A stretch of 53,103 nt of DNA from Streptomyces adustus (GCF_009377175.1 NZ_VJZD01000035.1:1-53103), one strand, 5' to 3'; positions 38,704-47,487 are shown, counted from the stretch's first letter. Made by a program: numbers and translations. Notes: generated by a model from the letters alone, not told the origin.

Positions 38704-39723
38704 TTATCCGTTCCTTACACGCAACTGAGCCCTGACCTGCGTGGATGCGGGCCGTCGCGAACCGTTCACCGGAAATCGAAGTACCCCCCACAGGGCGATC
38801 AGCACCACCAGCGCCACCCAGAACGCGGCCTGCGCGCCGAGCCACCCGGTATGCATCAGCACCGCGACGAGCACCGCCGGGAACGCCGCGGCGCCGAGCA
38901 CCACGGTCGCCCCCTGCGGGGTGAGCCCGAGCCGGCGCAGCCGGTGTCCGAGGTGGTCGGGCCCGCGGCGCAGCAGCGGGCGCCCGGCGATCCGCCGCGC
39001 CACGACCACGAGGACGGCGTCGGCGCCGGCGACCGCGGTGAGCGCGAACAGCACGCCCACGCTGGAACCGAACCCGTACCCGGCGCGGACCTGCACGGCG
39101 GACGAGGCGAGCACGAAACCGGTGAACAGCGACCCGCAGGCGCCGAGGCCGACCCGCGCGGGATGCCAGTTGTGCATGAGGAAGCCGGTCAGCGCGGCGG
39201 CCAGCACGCTGAGCAGCACCGCGAGCCCGTCCATGACCTCGGCGGCGGCGCAGGCGCCCGCCCCGAAGGCGGTGACGACCCCGACGGTGCCCACGAGCCC
39301 GTCGGCGTGGTCGAGCCCCTTGAAGGCGACCGTCACGCACACGATCCAGCCCACGGCCGGCAGCCCGGCGGCCACACCCGTCTCCGTGTACGGCACGACG
39401 CAGGCCGCCGCCACGGCCGTGCCGACGACGAGGAACCGGGTCTTCAGCCGCCACACGTCGGCGGCCAGCCCGAGCGCGGCGAGCGCGGCGCCCGCGCCGA
39501 GCAGCTGCCCGATCCCGGTGCCGAGCGGCGCGACCCCCGTCCAGTCGCCCACCGCCGCGACGGCGCAGGTGGCCACCGTCACGGCCACCCCCCCGAACAG
39601 CGGCAGCGGCCGCTGCCGCCGCCGGTCGACCACCCCGAGCCGGCGGGCGGGCGACCGGAGCAGCGCCGCGAGGACGGCGGCGAGAAGGAGGGCGGCGGTG
39701 GCGGCGGTGATCCCGTAGAGCAC
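38704..39723 (-). CDS. MraY/WecA-family glycosyl-1-phosphate transferase
   Basis: 339 residues, about ten membrane segments. The family loops are recognisable: the first with LFGGVAV, the Asp-rich FKGLDHADGLVGT that corresponds to NxxNxxDG, and the His-containing GPDHLGHRLRRLGL. These enzymes transfer sugar-1-phosphate to polyprenyl phosphate, for teichuronic acid, glycolipid or cell-wall polymers. The first Asn of the DG loop is replaced, so this is a divergent member. The stop lies just beyond the distal HspR operator, so readthrough from this gene could enter dnaK; no terminator separates them. Confidence 0.85.
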   Translation of the reverse strand: MLYGITAATAALLLAAVLAALLRSPARRLGVVDRRRQRPLPLFGGVAVTVATCAVAAVGDWTGVAPLGTGIGQLLGAGAALAALGLAADVWRLKTRFLVVGTAVAAACVVPYTETGVAAGLPAVGWIVCVTVAFKGLDHADGLVGTVGVVTAFGAGACAAAEVMDGLAVLLSVLAAALTGFLMHNWHPARVGLGACGSLFTGFVLASSAVQVRAGYGFGSSVGVLFALTAVAGADAVLVVVARRIAGRPLLRRGPDHLGHRLRRLGLTPQGATVVLGAAAFPAVLVAVLMHTGWLGAQAAFWVALVVLIALWGVLRFPVNGSRRPASTQVRAQLRVRNG

Positions 39724-39780
39724 GGATATAAGTTAGAGGTAAATGTACTGATTTGGTACGAATAACACGATCAGATCCCG

Positions 39781-39843
39781 ACCGCTCCCGACCGCTCCCG
39801 ACCGGCCCGGACCACCCCGGACCACCCCGGACCACCCCGGACC
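39781..39843. repeat. two adjoining 10-bp tandem repeats
   Basis: accgctcccg (two copies plus a diverged third) runs into accaccccgg (three perfect copies plus a partial fourth). They lie in the divergent gap between the MraY-like gene and the Fe-S oxidoreductase. Confidence 0.85.
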
Positions 39844-39862
39844 AGCCTCGCGACCCGGATCA

Positions 39863-39876
39863 TGAGGCAAGCCTCA
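39863..39876. promoter_or_regulatory. small perfect inverted repeat upstream of the Fe-S oxidoreductase
   Basis: TGAGGC-AA-GCCTCA sits about 130 bases before the start codon. It could be an operator; it does not match the iron regulator (IdeR/DmdR) consensus well enough to name one. Confidence 0.3.
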
Positions 39877-40002
39877 GCGACACAGATCACCGAGCGGCTG
39901 ACTACAGTGCGGCGGAGGATGCGGGTAGTCTCAGACGGACTGCATAAGTTACCGCTTAGTAATCTCGATCGAGAATCCCTCGCAGGCCCGAGGAGCCCCG
40001 AA

Positions 40003-42279
40003 ATGCAACTCGCCGCGATCATCGTGTCGCTGGTCCTGACCGTGGTCGGCGTGGCGCTGCTCGCACGCGCCGTCGGCCAGTTCGTCCGGTACTTCAAGCT
40101 GGGACAGCCCGTGCCCGCCGGGAGCCGGACGGACAACCCCTACCAGCGCAGCGTGACGCTGGTCCGGGAGTTCCTCGGCCACACCCGGATGAACCGGTGG
40201 GGCATCGTGGGCTTCGCCCACTGGTTCGTGGCCGTCGGCTTCCTGACGCTGCCGCCGACCCTGGCGCAGGCCTTCGGGCAGCTCTTCCAGGCCGACTGGA
40301 CGCTGCCGATCATCGGCGACTTCCTGCCGTTCGAGATGTACACCGAGTTCATCGGTGTGATGACCATCCTCGGCATCGTCGTCCTGATGGCGATCCGGCT
40401 GCTGAACCTGCCCTCGCGACCGGGCCGCAAGTCCCGCTTCGCGGGCTCCAAGTCCGGCCAGGCGTACTTCGTCGAGTACGTCATCCTCACCATCGGCCTG
40501 GCCATCTACACCCTGCGCGGCCTCGAGGGCGCCATCCACCACGTCGACGGCTACGAGGCCGGCTACTTCGCCTCGTACCCGCTGGTGCTGGCCTTCAAGG
40601 GCCTGAGCGTCGCCACCCTCCAGAACCTGGTCTACCTGGTCGCCATGATCAAGATCAGCGTCTCCTTCATCTGGATGATCGTGGTGTCGCTGAACACCAA
40701 CATGGGCGTCGCCTGGCACCGCTTCCTGGGCTTCCCGAACATCTGGTTCAAGCGCAACGCGACCGGCGGCACGGCCCTCGGCGCCCTCCAGCCGATGACC
40801 TCCGGCGGCAAGCCGATCGACTTCACCGACCCCGGTGACGACGACGTCTTCGGCGTCTCCCAGGTCGAGCAGTTCTCCTGGAAGGGCCTGCTCGACTTCT
40901 CCACCTGCACCGAGTGCGGCCGCTGCCAGTCGCAGTGCCCCGCCTGGAACACCGGCAAGCCGCTCTCCCCGAAGCTGCTGATCATGTCGCTGCGCGACCA
41001 CGCGCACGCCAAGGCCCCCTACCTGCTGGCCGGCGGCGGCAAGACGATGGAGGGCGAGGAGAAGGCGTCCGAGGAGCAGCTGGCGGGCGTGCCCGCCGCG
41101 GCCCTCGCCGAGGCCGAGCGCCCGCTCATCGGCACCGCCGAGGAGAACGGCGTCATCGACCCGGACGTCCTGTGGTCCTGCACCACCTGCGGCGCCTGCG
41201 TCGAGCAGTGCCCGGTGGACATCGAGCACGTCGACCACATCGTCGACATGCGCCGCTACCAGGTCATGATCGAGTCCAGCTTCCCCTCCGAGGCGGGCAC
41301 GATGCTCAAGAACCTGGAGAAGAAGGGCAACCCCTGGGGCCTGGCCAAGAAGCAGCGCCTGGAGTGGACGAAGGAACTCGACTTCGAGGTGCCGGTCGTC
41401 GGCCGCGACATCGAGGACCTCACCGAGGTCGAGTACCTGTACTGGGTCGGCTGCGCGGGTGCGCTGGAGGACCGGGCCAAGAAGACCACGAAGGCGTTCG
41501 CCGAACTCCTCAACATCGCGGGCGTCAAGTTCGCGATCATGGGCGGCGACGAGAAGTGCACCGGTGACTCCGCCCGCCGCCTCGGCAACGAGCCCCTCTT
41601 CCAGGAGCTCGGCATGGAGAACGTCGCCGCGCTGAACATGGCGTTCGGCGAGGACGACGAGGACGAGTCGACGAAGAAGCCCAAGTCGGCCAAGAAGATC
41701 GTCGCGACCTGCCCGCACTGCCTCAACACGATCGGCAACGAGTACCCGCAGCTCGGCGGCGACTACGAGGTCATCCACCACACCCAGCTGCTCCAGCACC
41801 TCATCGACGAGGGCAAGCTGCTCCCGGTGACCCCGGTCGAGGGTCTGATCACGTACCACGACCCCTGCTACCTGGGCCGCCACAACAAGATCTACACGCC
41901 GCCGCGCGAGATCATGACCGCCGTCCCGGGCCTGCGCCAGCAGGAGATGCACCGCCACAAGGAGCGCGGCTTCTGCTGCGGCGCCGGCGGCGCGCGGATG
42001 TGGATGGAGGAGCGGATCGGCAAGCGCATCAACAACGAGCGCGTCGACGAGGCCCTGTCGCTGAACCCGGACATCGTCTCCACCGCCTGCCCGTTCTGCC
42101 TCGTCATGCTGACCGACTCGGTCAACGGCAAGAAGAACGAGGGCAAGGCCAAGGAGTCCGTCCAGGTCGTGGACGTCGCCCAGCTGCTCCTGGACTCCGT
42201 CAGGACGCCGGTCGCGGACGAGCCCCCGGCGGGCGAGTCGCAGTCGGAGACCGAGTCGGAGCCGGAGCCGGTGAAGTAA
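40003..42279 (+). CDS. membrane (Fe-S)-binding oxidoreductase, HdrD/GlpC-like
   Basis: 758 residues. The first 250 contain about six membrane segments like a NarI-type subunit, with several His that could bind heme b. Two 4Fe-4S motifs follow (CTECGRCQSQCP and CTTCGACVEQCP), then two CCG domains (CPHCLN and DPCYLGRHN; CCGAGGARMWM and CPFCLVMLTDS). The architecture fits a one-protein menaquinone-linked electron carrier of the heterodisulfide-reductase type found throughout actinobacteria; the physiological donor is not known. An AGGAG precedes the ATG. The last 25 residues are acidic (repeated SE and EP). Divergent from the MraY-like gene. Confidence 0.92.
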   Translation: MQLAAIIVSLVLTVVGVALLARAVGQFVRYFKLGQPVPAGSRTDNPYQRSVTLVREFLGHTRMNRWGIVGFAHWFVAVGFLTLPPTLAQAFGQLFQADWTLPIIGDFLPFEMYTEFIGVMTILGIVVLMAIRLLNLPSRPGRKSRFAGSKSGQAYFVEYVILTIGLAIYTLRGLEGAIHHVDGYEAGYFASYPLVLAFKGLSVATLQNLVYLVAMIKISVSFIWMIVVSLNTNMGVAWHRFLGFPNIWFKRNATGGTALGALQPMTSGGKPIDFTDPGDDDVFGVSQVEQFSWKGLLDFSTCTECGRCQSQCPAWNTGKPLSPKLLIMSLRDHAHAKAPYLLAGGGKTMEGEEKASEEQLAGVPAAALAEAERPLIGTAEENGVIDPDVLWSCTTCGACVEQCPVDIEHVDHIVDMRRYQVMIESSFPSEAGTMLKNLEKKGNPWGLAKKQRLEWTKELDFEVPVVGRDIEDLTEVEYLYWVGCAGALEDRAKKTTKAFAELLNIAGVKFAIMGGDEKCTGDSARRLGNEPLFQELGMENVAALNMAFGEDDEDESTKKPKSAKKIVATCPHCLNTIGNEYPQLGGDYEVIHHTQLLQHLIDEGKLLPVTPVEGLITYHDPCYLGRHNKIYTPPREIMTAVPGLRQQEMHRHKERGFCCGAGGARMWMEERIGKRINNERVDEALSLNPDIVSTACPFCLVMLTDSVNGKKNEGKAKESVQVVDVAQLLLDSVRTPVADEPPAGESQSETESEPEPVK

Positions 42280-42417
42280 CCGCCGTTCCCACCCGCCGTG
42301 CGCGAAACCCTCCGACCCCCGGGAAAGCCCCAGTTACCCCCCTTAGGGGATGTCACAGCTCGGCAGCAAAGCCCGGCCCGGAACCCCCGTCCCGGCCCCT
42401 CACCCTCCAGGACCAGG

Positions 42418-42430
42418 TACGTTCGAAGGC
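42418..42430 (+). promoter_or_regulatory. candidate -10 element for a leaderless mRNA
   Basis: TACGTT, seven bases, then the GTG of the Yip1-family gene. The hexamer and spacing are identical to those of the ABC exporter at the start of the window. Confidence 0.45.
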
Positions 42431-43390
42431 GTGGCTGGATTCAGGATCGGACGCGGCGGCCGGGACGACCGCGCCCCGCAAGCGCGACCGCACAACCCTC
42501 CGTACGGGCAGCAGGCGCCCCAGGGGCCGCCGTCCTACGGCTACCCGTCGGCTCCGCAGCCGTACCCGCAGCAACCGCAGTACCGGGGCGGCCAGCAGCC
42601 GCCGCACGGCGGCTCGGGCGGGGCCCAGTGGCCGCGGGGCAACGCGGGCGGCTACGGCGGCCAGGGCGGCGACGAGCCGGAGTACTTCGGCGCGGCCGAC
42701 CCGTACGGCCAGCCGGGCGGCGCCCCGCACGACCCGTACGCGGCGAACCAGGCGGGGCACACCCAGGCGTTCTCGATCGACGAGCACGCCTCCTACACCC
42801 AGGGCGGCACCTACCACGCGGGCGCCACGCCCCCGTCGGCCCCGGTCGGCCCGCCGCTGCACTGGAAGGCGCTGCTGCGGGGCATCGTGGCCGCCCCCGA
42901 CCAGACCTTCCTGCGGATGCGCGACTACACGATGTGGGCCCCGGCCCTGATCGTGACGTTCCTCTACGGCCTGCTCGCGGTCTTCGGCTTCGACGGCGCC
43001 CGCGCGGACGCCATCAACGCCACCCTCTCCAACGCCGTCCCGATCGTCCTGATGACGTCGGTCGCGATGGTGCTCAGCGCCTTCGTCCTCGGCGTGGTCA
43101 CCCACACCCTGGCCCGCCAGCTCGGCGGCGACGGCGCCTGGCAGCCCACCGTGGGCCTGTCGATGCTGATCATGTCCCTCACGGACGCGCCGCGACTGCT
43201 GCTCGCCATGTTCTTCGGCGGCAACGCGACCTTCGTCCAGGCCGTGGGCTGGGCGACCTGGGTGGCCGCCGGGGTGCTGCTGACCATGATGGTCCGCCGC
43301 TCCCACGACCTGCCCTGGCCCAAGGCGCTGGGCGCGTCGGCGATCCAGCTGATCGCGCTGCTGTCGATCGTGAAGCTGGGCACGTTCTAG
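42431..43390 (+). CDS. Yip1-family membrane protein
   Basis: 319 residues. The first 145 are low-complexity, rich in Gly, Pro, Gln and Tyr (PYPQQPQYRGGQQPPHGG-type). The rest is a Yip1-like domain with five membrane segments: HWKALLRGIVAAPDQTFLRMRDYTMW, then FLYGLLAVFGF, IVLMTSVAMVLSAFVLGVV, MLIMSLTDAPRLLLAMFF and a last hydrophobic pair. Eukaryotic Yip1 acts in vesicle traffic; the bacterial role is unknown. I chose the GTG that begins VAGFRIGRG, leaderless; an ATG 27 codons earlier lies next to a GGGG but gives an unlikely Pro-rich start. Confidence 0.82.
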   Translation: MAGFRIGRGGRDDRAPQARPHNPPYGQQAPQGPPSYGYPSAPQPYPQQPQYRGGQQPPHGGSGGAQWPRGNAGGYGGQGGDEPEYFGAADPYGQPGGAPHDPYAANQAGHTQAFSIDEHASYTQGGTYHAGATPPSAPVGPPLHWKALLRGIVAAPDQTFLRMRDYTMWAPALIVTFLYGLLAVFGFDGARADAINATLSNAVPIVLMTSVAMVLSAFVLGVVTHTLARQLGGDGAWQPTVGLSMLIMSLTDAPRLLLAMFFGGNATFVQAVGWATWVAAGVLLTMMVRRSHDLPWPKALGASAIQLIALLSIVKLGTF

Positions 43391-43413
43391 CGATCGGCCC
43401 CACCGGCACCGGC

Positions 43414-43455
43414 AAGAAGGGGCTCACCGTCCACACGGACGACGAGCCCCTTCTT
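43414..43455. terminator. bidirectional terminator
   Basis: A 12-bp stem (aagaaggggctc with its complement) encloses a loop with its own small gtcc/ggac hairpin. It lies between the convergent Yip1 and phosphoribosyltransferase genes. Confidence 0.85.
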
Positions 43456-43487
43456 CCGTTTCGGTCGTCCCGCGCCGGCGGCTCGGG

Positions 43488-44003
43488 TCAGAGTGCTTCC
43501 CGGTTGGGCCGGGCGGCCTCTCCCGACTTGTGGACGGGCGGCAGGACGCTCCACGGGAAGTTGATCCACGCGTCCGTGCGCTTCCACACGTACTCGCACC
43601 TGACGAGGGAGTGCGGCTTCTCGTAGATCACCGCGGAGCGCACCTCGGCGACGTGCTCGACGCAGAAGTCGTGCACGAGCTTGAGGGTCTTGCCGGTGTC
43701 GGCGACGTCGTCGGCGATCAGCACCTTCTTGTCGGTGAAGTCGATCGCGTTCGGGACGGGCGCCAGCATGACCGGCATCTCCAGCGTCTCGCCCACACCC
43801 GTGTAGAACTCCACGTTCACGAGGTGGAGGTTCTTGCAGTCGAGGGCGTAGGCGAGCCCGCCGGCCACGAAGACGCCCCCGCGGGCGATGGAGAGCACGA
43901 TGTCCGGCTCGAACCCGTCGTCGGCGATCGTCTGCGCGAGCTCGCGGACGGCGACGCCGAACTGCTCGTAGGTCAGGTTCTCCCGCTCGTCCGCGGCGCT
44001 CAC
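43488..44003 (-). CDS. purine-type phosphoribosyltransferase
   Basis: 171 residues. The PRPP loop [15 protein letters not shown] and [17 protein letters not shown] fit a hypoxanthine/xanthine phosphoribosyltransferase-like enzyme (purine salvage). Base specificity is not clear from sequence. A GTG start overlaps the stop of dcd by four bases, so this is the second gene of a nucleotide-metabolism pair. Confidence 0.88.
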   Translation of the reverse strand: MSAADERENLTYEQFGVAVRELAQTIADDGFEPDIVLSIARGGVFVAGGLAYALDCKNLHLVNVEFYTGVGETLEMPVMLAPVPNAIDFTDKKVLIADDVADTGKTLKLVHDFCVEHVAEVRSAVIYEKPHSLVRCEYVWKRTDAWINFPWSVLPPVHKSGEAARPNREAL

Positions 44004-44575
44004 ACCTGCGTCCGGTGGAAGTCGATGAAGGAGCGGGAGGCGGTCGGACCGCGCTGCCCCTGGTACCGCGAGCCGTACCGCTCACTGCCGTACGGGGACT
44101 CGGCGGGCGAGCTGAGCCGGAACATGCACAGCTGCCCGATCTTCATGCCCGGCCACAGCTTGATGGGAAGGGTCGCGAGGTTCGACAGCTCCAGCGTCAC
44201 GTGCCCGGAGAACCCGGGGTCGATGAACCCCGCGGTGGAGTGGGTGACGAGCCCGAGCCGCCCCAGCGAGCTCTTCCCCTCGAGCCGGGAGGCGAGATCA
44301 TCGGGCAGCGTGATGACCTCGTACGTGCTGGCGAGCACGAACTCCCCGGGGTGGAGGATGAACGGCTCGTCGCCCTCGGGCTCCACCAGCCGGGTCAGGT
44401 CGGCCTGCTCGACGGAGGGGTCGATGTGGGGGTACCGATGGTTCTCGAAAACCCGGAAGAACCGGTCGAGGCGTACGTCGATGCTGGACGGCTGCACCAT
44501 GGATTCGTCGTAGGGATCGATCCGCACCCGCCCGGCGTCGATCTCGGCCCGGATGTCCTTGTCTGAGAGAAGCAC
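44000..44575 (-). CDS. dcd: dCTP deaminase
   Basis: 191 residues. The dUTPase-like trimeric fold is shown by [51 protein letters not shown] and [10 protein letters not shown]. Glu in the last of these blocks acts in deamination of dCTP to dUTP for thymidylate synthesis. The start is a GTG reading [11 protein letters not shown]. Coupled to the phosphoribosyltransferase gene. Confidence 0.96.
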   Translation of the reverse strand: MLLSDKDIRAEIDAGRVRIDPYDESMVQPSSIDVRLDRFFRVFENHRYPHIDPSVEQADLTRLVEPEGDEPFILHPGEFVLASTYEVITLPDDLASRLEGKSSLGRLGLVTHSTAGFIDPGFSGHVTLELSNLATLPIKLWPGMKIGQLCMFRLSSPAESPYGSERYGSRYQGQRGPTASRSFIDFHRTQV

Positions 44576-44647
44576 GTCCCGAGGATACGCAAGGCGCGCG
44601 GACCCACCACCATCGTGGCGTCCCCGCGCGCCTGCCACCACGGTCCG

Positions 44648-44812
44648 CTACTGCCGCTGCTGCCCGAGGCTGACGAGCACCGAACTGCGCAGCCGCGCGC
44701 AGCGCGGACACCGGACGAGCCGCCCGGGACCGAGTCGCCCGGTCTGCTGCATCGGGAACGAAGTGGTGTTGAACACGTGCCCATCGGCACAACGGACGAC
44801 GGTGCGCTCCAT
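44648..44812 (-). CDS. mini zinc-ribbon-like protein
   Basis: 54 residues from an ATG with AGGA five bases upstream. The visible pattern is VRCADGHVFNT, then LVRCPRCARLRSS: one Cys and one His followed by a CxxC pair, enough for a single zinc site. Similar tiny proteins occur near dcd in other Streptomyces as far as I recall. Longer readings upstream have no ribosome binding site. Function unknown; nucleic-acid or protein binding is possible. Confidence 0.65.
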   Translation of the reverse strand: MERTVVRCADGHVFNTTSFPMQQTGRLGPGRLVRCPRCARLRSSVLVSLGQQRQ

Positions 44813-44999
44813 CAAGTCCTGGAGTCCTTCCACAAAGAGCCGTGACTGGCTGGGCTGCCTGACGGCGAAAGCCACATTACGGGACGAAAGGGATGGCACT
44901 CCAGGCGGCACTCCGCACCCGCCGGGGCCCTCTCCCGTCCCTCCACGGTACGCCCCAACTCCCGTTGCCCACAGTCCCGCCACTCCCCGAAGACGCACA

Positions 45000-45030
45000 C
45001 AGGCCCCACGGCTTCAGCGCCGGGGGCCTG
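45000..45030. terminator. hairpin upstream of tRNA-Gly
   Basis: caggcccc and ggggcctg pair around a 15-base loop. It lies in the 270-base gap between the zinc-ribbon gene and the tRNA and may shield the tRNA from upstream transcription. No gene is seen in that gap. Confidence 0.45.
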
Positions 45031-45082
45031 GCATGAGGTACAGTGAGCGAGCATTCGGGCACCGGATCAACCGGCGTCTTAC

Positions 45083-45156
45083 GCGGGTGTAGTTTAATGG
45101 TAGAACATCAGCTTCCCAAGCTGAGAGCGCGAGTTCGATTCTCGTCACCCGCTCCA
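45083..45156 (+). tRNA. tRNA-Gly (anticodon CCC)
   Basis: Complete cloverleaf with GCGGGTG/CACCCGC acceptor stem, D-loop GTTTAATGGTA, anticodon loop TTCCCAA (anticodon CCC), T-arm with GTTCGATTC, discriminator T and an encoded CCA. Its 3' 47 bases are repeated exactly 6.3 kb downstream, marking it as the attachment site of the element that follows. Confidence 0.97.
45110..45156. repeat. left attachment repeat (att), 47 bp
   Basis: Runs from the anticodon stem to the CCA end of tRNA-Gly. Identical to the copy at the right end. Looser similarity (about 90 percent) continues another 53 bases through the tRNA terminator to about 45209 and includes the stop codon of the integrase. Confidence 0.95.
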
Positions 45157-45162
45157 CGGAGA

Positions 45163-45191
45163 AGGCCCAGGTCACCGACCCGGGCCTTTTT
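45163..45191 (+). terminator. terminator of tRNA-Gly
   Basis: AGGCCC-GGT/ACC-GGGCCT stem with one mismatch, then five T. The same terminator with one changed base follows the right attachment repeat (51447-51475), so both junctions keep it. Confidence 0.88.
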
Positions 45192-45205
45192 GCTTTGCGT
45201 TGTGA

Positions 45206-46396
45206 TCAGTTGTCGCGTGCCAGATCCGTGCCAGAACGCTGATCGTCTGGATCACCGGTGTCTTCCACTGGCACGGCGGCAGCCTTCTGGCGAGCCTTGC
45301 GGACGGTCGCGTCGAGGCCGGCGGCGACCTCTTCCTGTCGCTCGTCGTCGGAGTGCTGATAGATCAGCGCCGCCTTCTCGGAGGACTGCCCGGCCCGCAC
45401 CATCGTGTCCTTGAGAGTCGCGCCGGAACGGGTGGACAACGTGTGAACGGTGTGGCGGAGATCGTAGAAGCGGAAGCCCTCGGGCATCCCGACGACCTCT
45501 CGGGCCCTGCGCCACCTCCGCCCGAAGGTGCTGCGCCGGAAGGGAGCTCCCTTCTCACCGACGAACAGGAGCCCGTCCGGACCCAGTTCGGCGTAGCTCT
45601 CCAGATGCCAACGGAGCTCCCGGTGAAGGAACGCGGGAAGAATCACAGTCCGCGTTCCCGCCTCCGACTTGGTGTCGCCCTGGACCCGTCGTCCGTTCAT
45701 CCGCTCCGGCTCCGCGAGACGAACACGGACACGGAGGGGGTCGAGGTCGACATCCCGGCGACGCAGGCCGGCCAGCTCCTCCGGCCTCAAGGGCCCGTAA
45801 GCGCCGAGATAGACCATGAGCCGCCACCGCATCCCCACCGCTGCGGCAAGGGCGTCGACCTGGGCGACGGTGGCGATACGCCGCTCGGCGGCCTTCTCCT
45901 TGCCGCCGCCCTTGATCCGGCAGGGATTGCGCTGGATCAACTCGTCGTCGACGGCCGTCTCCATGATGCCCTTGAGCAGACGGTACGCCTTGGCGGTGAT
46001 CGTCTTGGCCCCGGTCACCCGCAGCCGTTCGGCACGCCATTCGCGCACGCGGGGCGCGGTGATCTCGTCCAGGTCCAGGTCCGCGAAGGCGGTCAGGTGC
46101 TTGTCGAGGAGGTAGCGGTAGAGGTCCCGCGTCAGCGGCGCCAGCTCCCGTTCCTCCACCCACTTGTCGGCGTAGGCCCGGAAGCCAACCGCCCCGGCAT
46201 CGGGGTCCCGCCACTCCCCCCGACGAATCTCGGTCTGCTTCTCGGCAAGCCAGTCGTCGGCGTCCGCGATCGTGGCGAAGGTGAAGGGCGCCGGACGCAT
46301 CACACCGTCCGGCCCCAGATAGCACGCCTGATACCGGCCCGAGGGGAGCCGCCTGATCGCTCCGAACCGGCGGCGCCTGCCCTTGTCGTTGGCCAT
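45206..46396 (-). CDS. int: tyrosine-recombinase integrase
   Basis: 396 residues. N-terminal arm-binding part (about 1-70), SAM-like core-binding domain (about 75-165), catalytic domain after residue 175. Catalytic residues: Arg204 (PLRPEELAGL), Arg314 in FYDLRHTVHTL with Tyr in place of the first His, and the nucleophile Tyr346 in AALIYQHSDDER; GHSS is GQSS. These two changes are familiar in actinobacterial integrases and need not inactivate it. GAAGGG lies seven bases before the ATG. The stop falls in the extended attachment repeat. The start overlaps a small hydrophobic frame (TGATG), the coupling expected of conjugative elements. Confidence 0.95.
   Translation of the reverse strand: MANDKGRRRRFGAIRRLPSGRYQACYLGPDGVMRPAPFTFATIADADDWLAEKQTEIRRGEWRDPDAGAVGFRAYADKWVEERELAPLTRDLYRYLLDKHLTAFADLDLDEITAPRVREWRAERLRVTGAKTITAKAYRLLKGIMETAVDDELIQRNPCRIKGGGKEKAAERRIATVAQVDALAAAVGMRWRLMVYLGAYGPLRPEELAGLRRRDVDLDPLRVRVRLAEPERMNGRRVQGDTKSEAGTRTVILPAFLHRELRWHLESYAELGPDGLLFVGEKGAPFRRSTFGRRWRRAREVVGMPEGFRFYDLRHTVHTLSTRSGATLKDTMVRAGQSSEKAALIYQHSDDERQEEVAAGLDATVRKARQKAAAVPVEDTGDPDDQRSGTDLARDN
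45217..45235. promoter_or_regulatory. arm-type integrase sites, left pair
   Basis: GTGCCAGA twice with an 11-bp period, inside the 3' end of int, about 60 bases from the left repeat. Confidence 0.75.
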
Positions 46397-46557
46397 CAGG
46401 CAGCCCTTCTCTTGAGAAGCGAGCGGACGACGACGGCGCAGACGGCGACGGACACGGCCGTGATGGCGGCGACGGCAAGGAGCATCGAGACCAGGACGGC
46501 CCCGACGACCAGGACGGCGGCGGCACCTCCCGCGACGAGGTGCCGAGTTCGGTGCAA
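46396..46557 (-). CDS. small hydrophobic (Spd-like) protein, possibly partial
   Basis: 53 residues if read from a TTG: LHRTRHLVAGG, then a hydrophobic run of about 35 residues (VLVVGAVLVSMLLAVAAITA and VSVAVCAVVV) ending SLLKRRAA. The stop TGA overlaps the int ATG by one base. Small membrane proteins of this kind (spread proteins) precede the integrase in many actinomycete elements. There is no ribosome binding site and no good start, and the frame is open further upstream without a Met codon, so it may be the tail of a larger, damaged gene. Confidence 0.5.
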   Translation of the reverse strand: MHRTRHLVAGGAAAVLVVGAVLVSMLLAVAAITAVSVAVCAVVVRSLLKRRAA

Positions 46558-46930
46558 GGGACGCCGCCGGGGCGTCTGAGTCGTCGTGCACCGGTGCCGG
46601 ACGGGCTGGGGATTCCGGATTTCGGGGGGTGTGCGCGAGCAAGGTGCCCCCGAAGAACGCGACGGCCGGCCAGCCCGCCACGATCACGCGGAGCAGCGCG
46701 GGAACGTCGTCCAGGTCGAGGAGTCCGGCGGTGGCGATGTTCGCTCCGAGGGACGCGGCAAGCGCGACGAGAAACCACAGCCGCGATCCACCCGCCGGGA
46801 GCCCGGTGCGTTGCTGCTCACGCATCCGGCGCCATGCGGCGACCAGAAGCAGGTCAACCGAGATCGGGTAGGCCCAGGCTTTCCAGCCGCCCTGTCCAGC
46901 CGCTTCGGCCAGGTCGTGCAGGCGAACCAG
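46558..46930 (-). pseudogene. DUF2637 protein remnant
   Basis: A recognisable DUF2637 membrane domain: VRLHDLAEAAGQGGWKAWAYP, SVDLLLVAAWRRMREQ, WFLVALAASLGANIATAGLLD and LLRVIVAGWPAVAFFGGTLL. The first membrane segment and start codon are missing at the right edge, where the sequence turns into the opposite-strand fragment. At the left the frame runs without a stop into int, whereas the natural continuation seems to lie in the +1 frame used by the small hydrophobic protein, so a frameshift is likely. DUF2637 proteins are usual in actinomycete conjugative elements. Confidence 0.65.
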
Positions 46931-47191
46931 GAATTCGAGGCGCGGGCCGGCCAGTTCCGGAAGCAGCAGCAGATCGCGAAGGGGGGAGACACCATCAGGC
47001 AGTACGAGATCGCCACGGCACGGCTGAAAATCCTCAGCACGATCGTGCGACAGAATCCGACCTGCTTCGACGCCGGGACGCGCGCGACAGCGGCGTATCT
47101 CCAGCAACACCCATCCGAGAGTCAGGAAGACGCGGCCGCATGTGAACTCGCTGGCATCCCTTCCAAAGACTGCACAATCTCCGTTGACTGA
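46916..47191 (+). pseudogene. truncated hypothetical gene, opposite strand to DUF2637
   Basis: 91 residues if read from a GTG with weak AGG upstream. The codon pattern (strong G/C in third position) shows real coding sequence: NQEFEARAGQFRKQQQ, RQYEIATARLKILSTIVRQ, CFDAGTRATAAYLQQ and CELAGIPSKDC. It begins just where the DUF2637 fragment loses similarity, so it has probably lost its own 5' end. Three Cys; no family recognised. Confidence 0.5.
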
Positions 47192-47230
47192 CATGAGCGT
47201 CTGCCGTTCGAAGGCCCCTGGAGGCTCCCC

Positions 47231-47398
47231 GTGCACACCACCATTTTCCTGCTGCGCGACGCGCTGGGCCTTGGCGCCGGTCTGGTGCTCATGTGGGAGC
47301 TGAACCGCCAGGCTTCGGGACCGGGCTGGAGGAAGCCGCGGGTCTTCACAGCTATGGGGGCTGGGCTACTTGTCGCGCTGCTGGCCGCCTACGCCTAG
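47231..47398 (+). CDS. 55-residue two-helix membrane protein
   Basis: A GTG start with a perfectly spaced GGAGG six bases upstream. Two hydrophobic segments (TIFLLRDALGLGAGLVLMW and VFTAMGAGLLVALLAAYA) are linked by a basic loop (RQASGPGWRKPR). It follows the truncated gene by 39 bases on the same strand. Its function is unknown; it probably belongs to the element's original backbone. Confidence 0.68.
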   Translation: MHTTIFLLRDALGLGAGLVLMWELNRQASGPGWRKPRVFTAMGAGLLVALLAAYA

Positions 47399-47487
47399 AG
47401 GGCGCCAGTCGACGTGCCCCTCTCGTACCCGTTCGGTCGGGAAACAGCGGGGAGTTACGGGCACTAGTGGACACTGGCCACGAGAAC

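Noticed and set aside
39863..39876. Iron-regulator (IdeR/DmdR) box before the Fe-S oxidoreductase
   Set aside because: The inverted repeat is perfect but too short and does not match the TTAGGTTAGGCTAACCTAA consensus.
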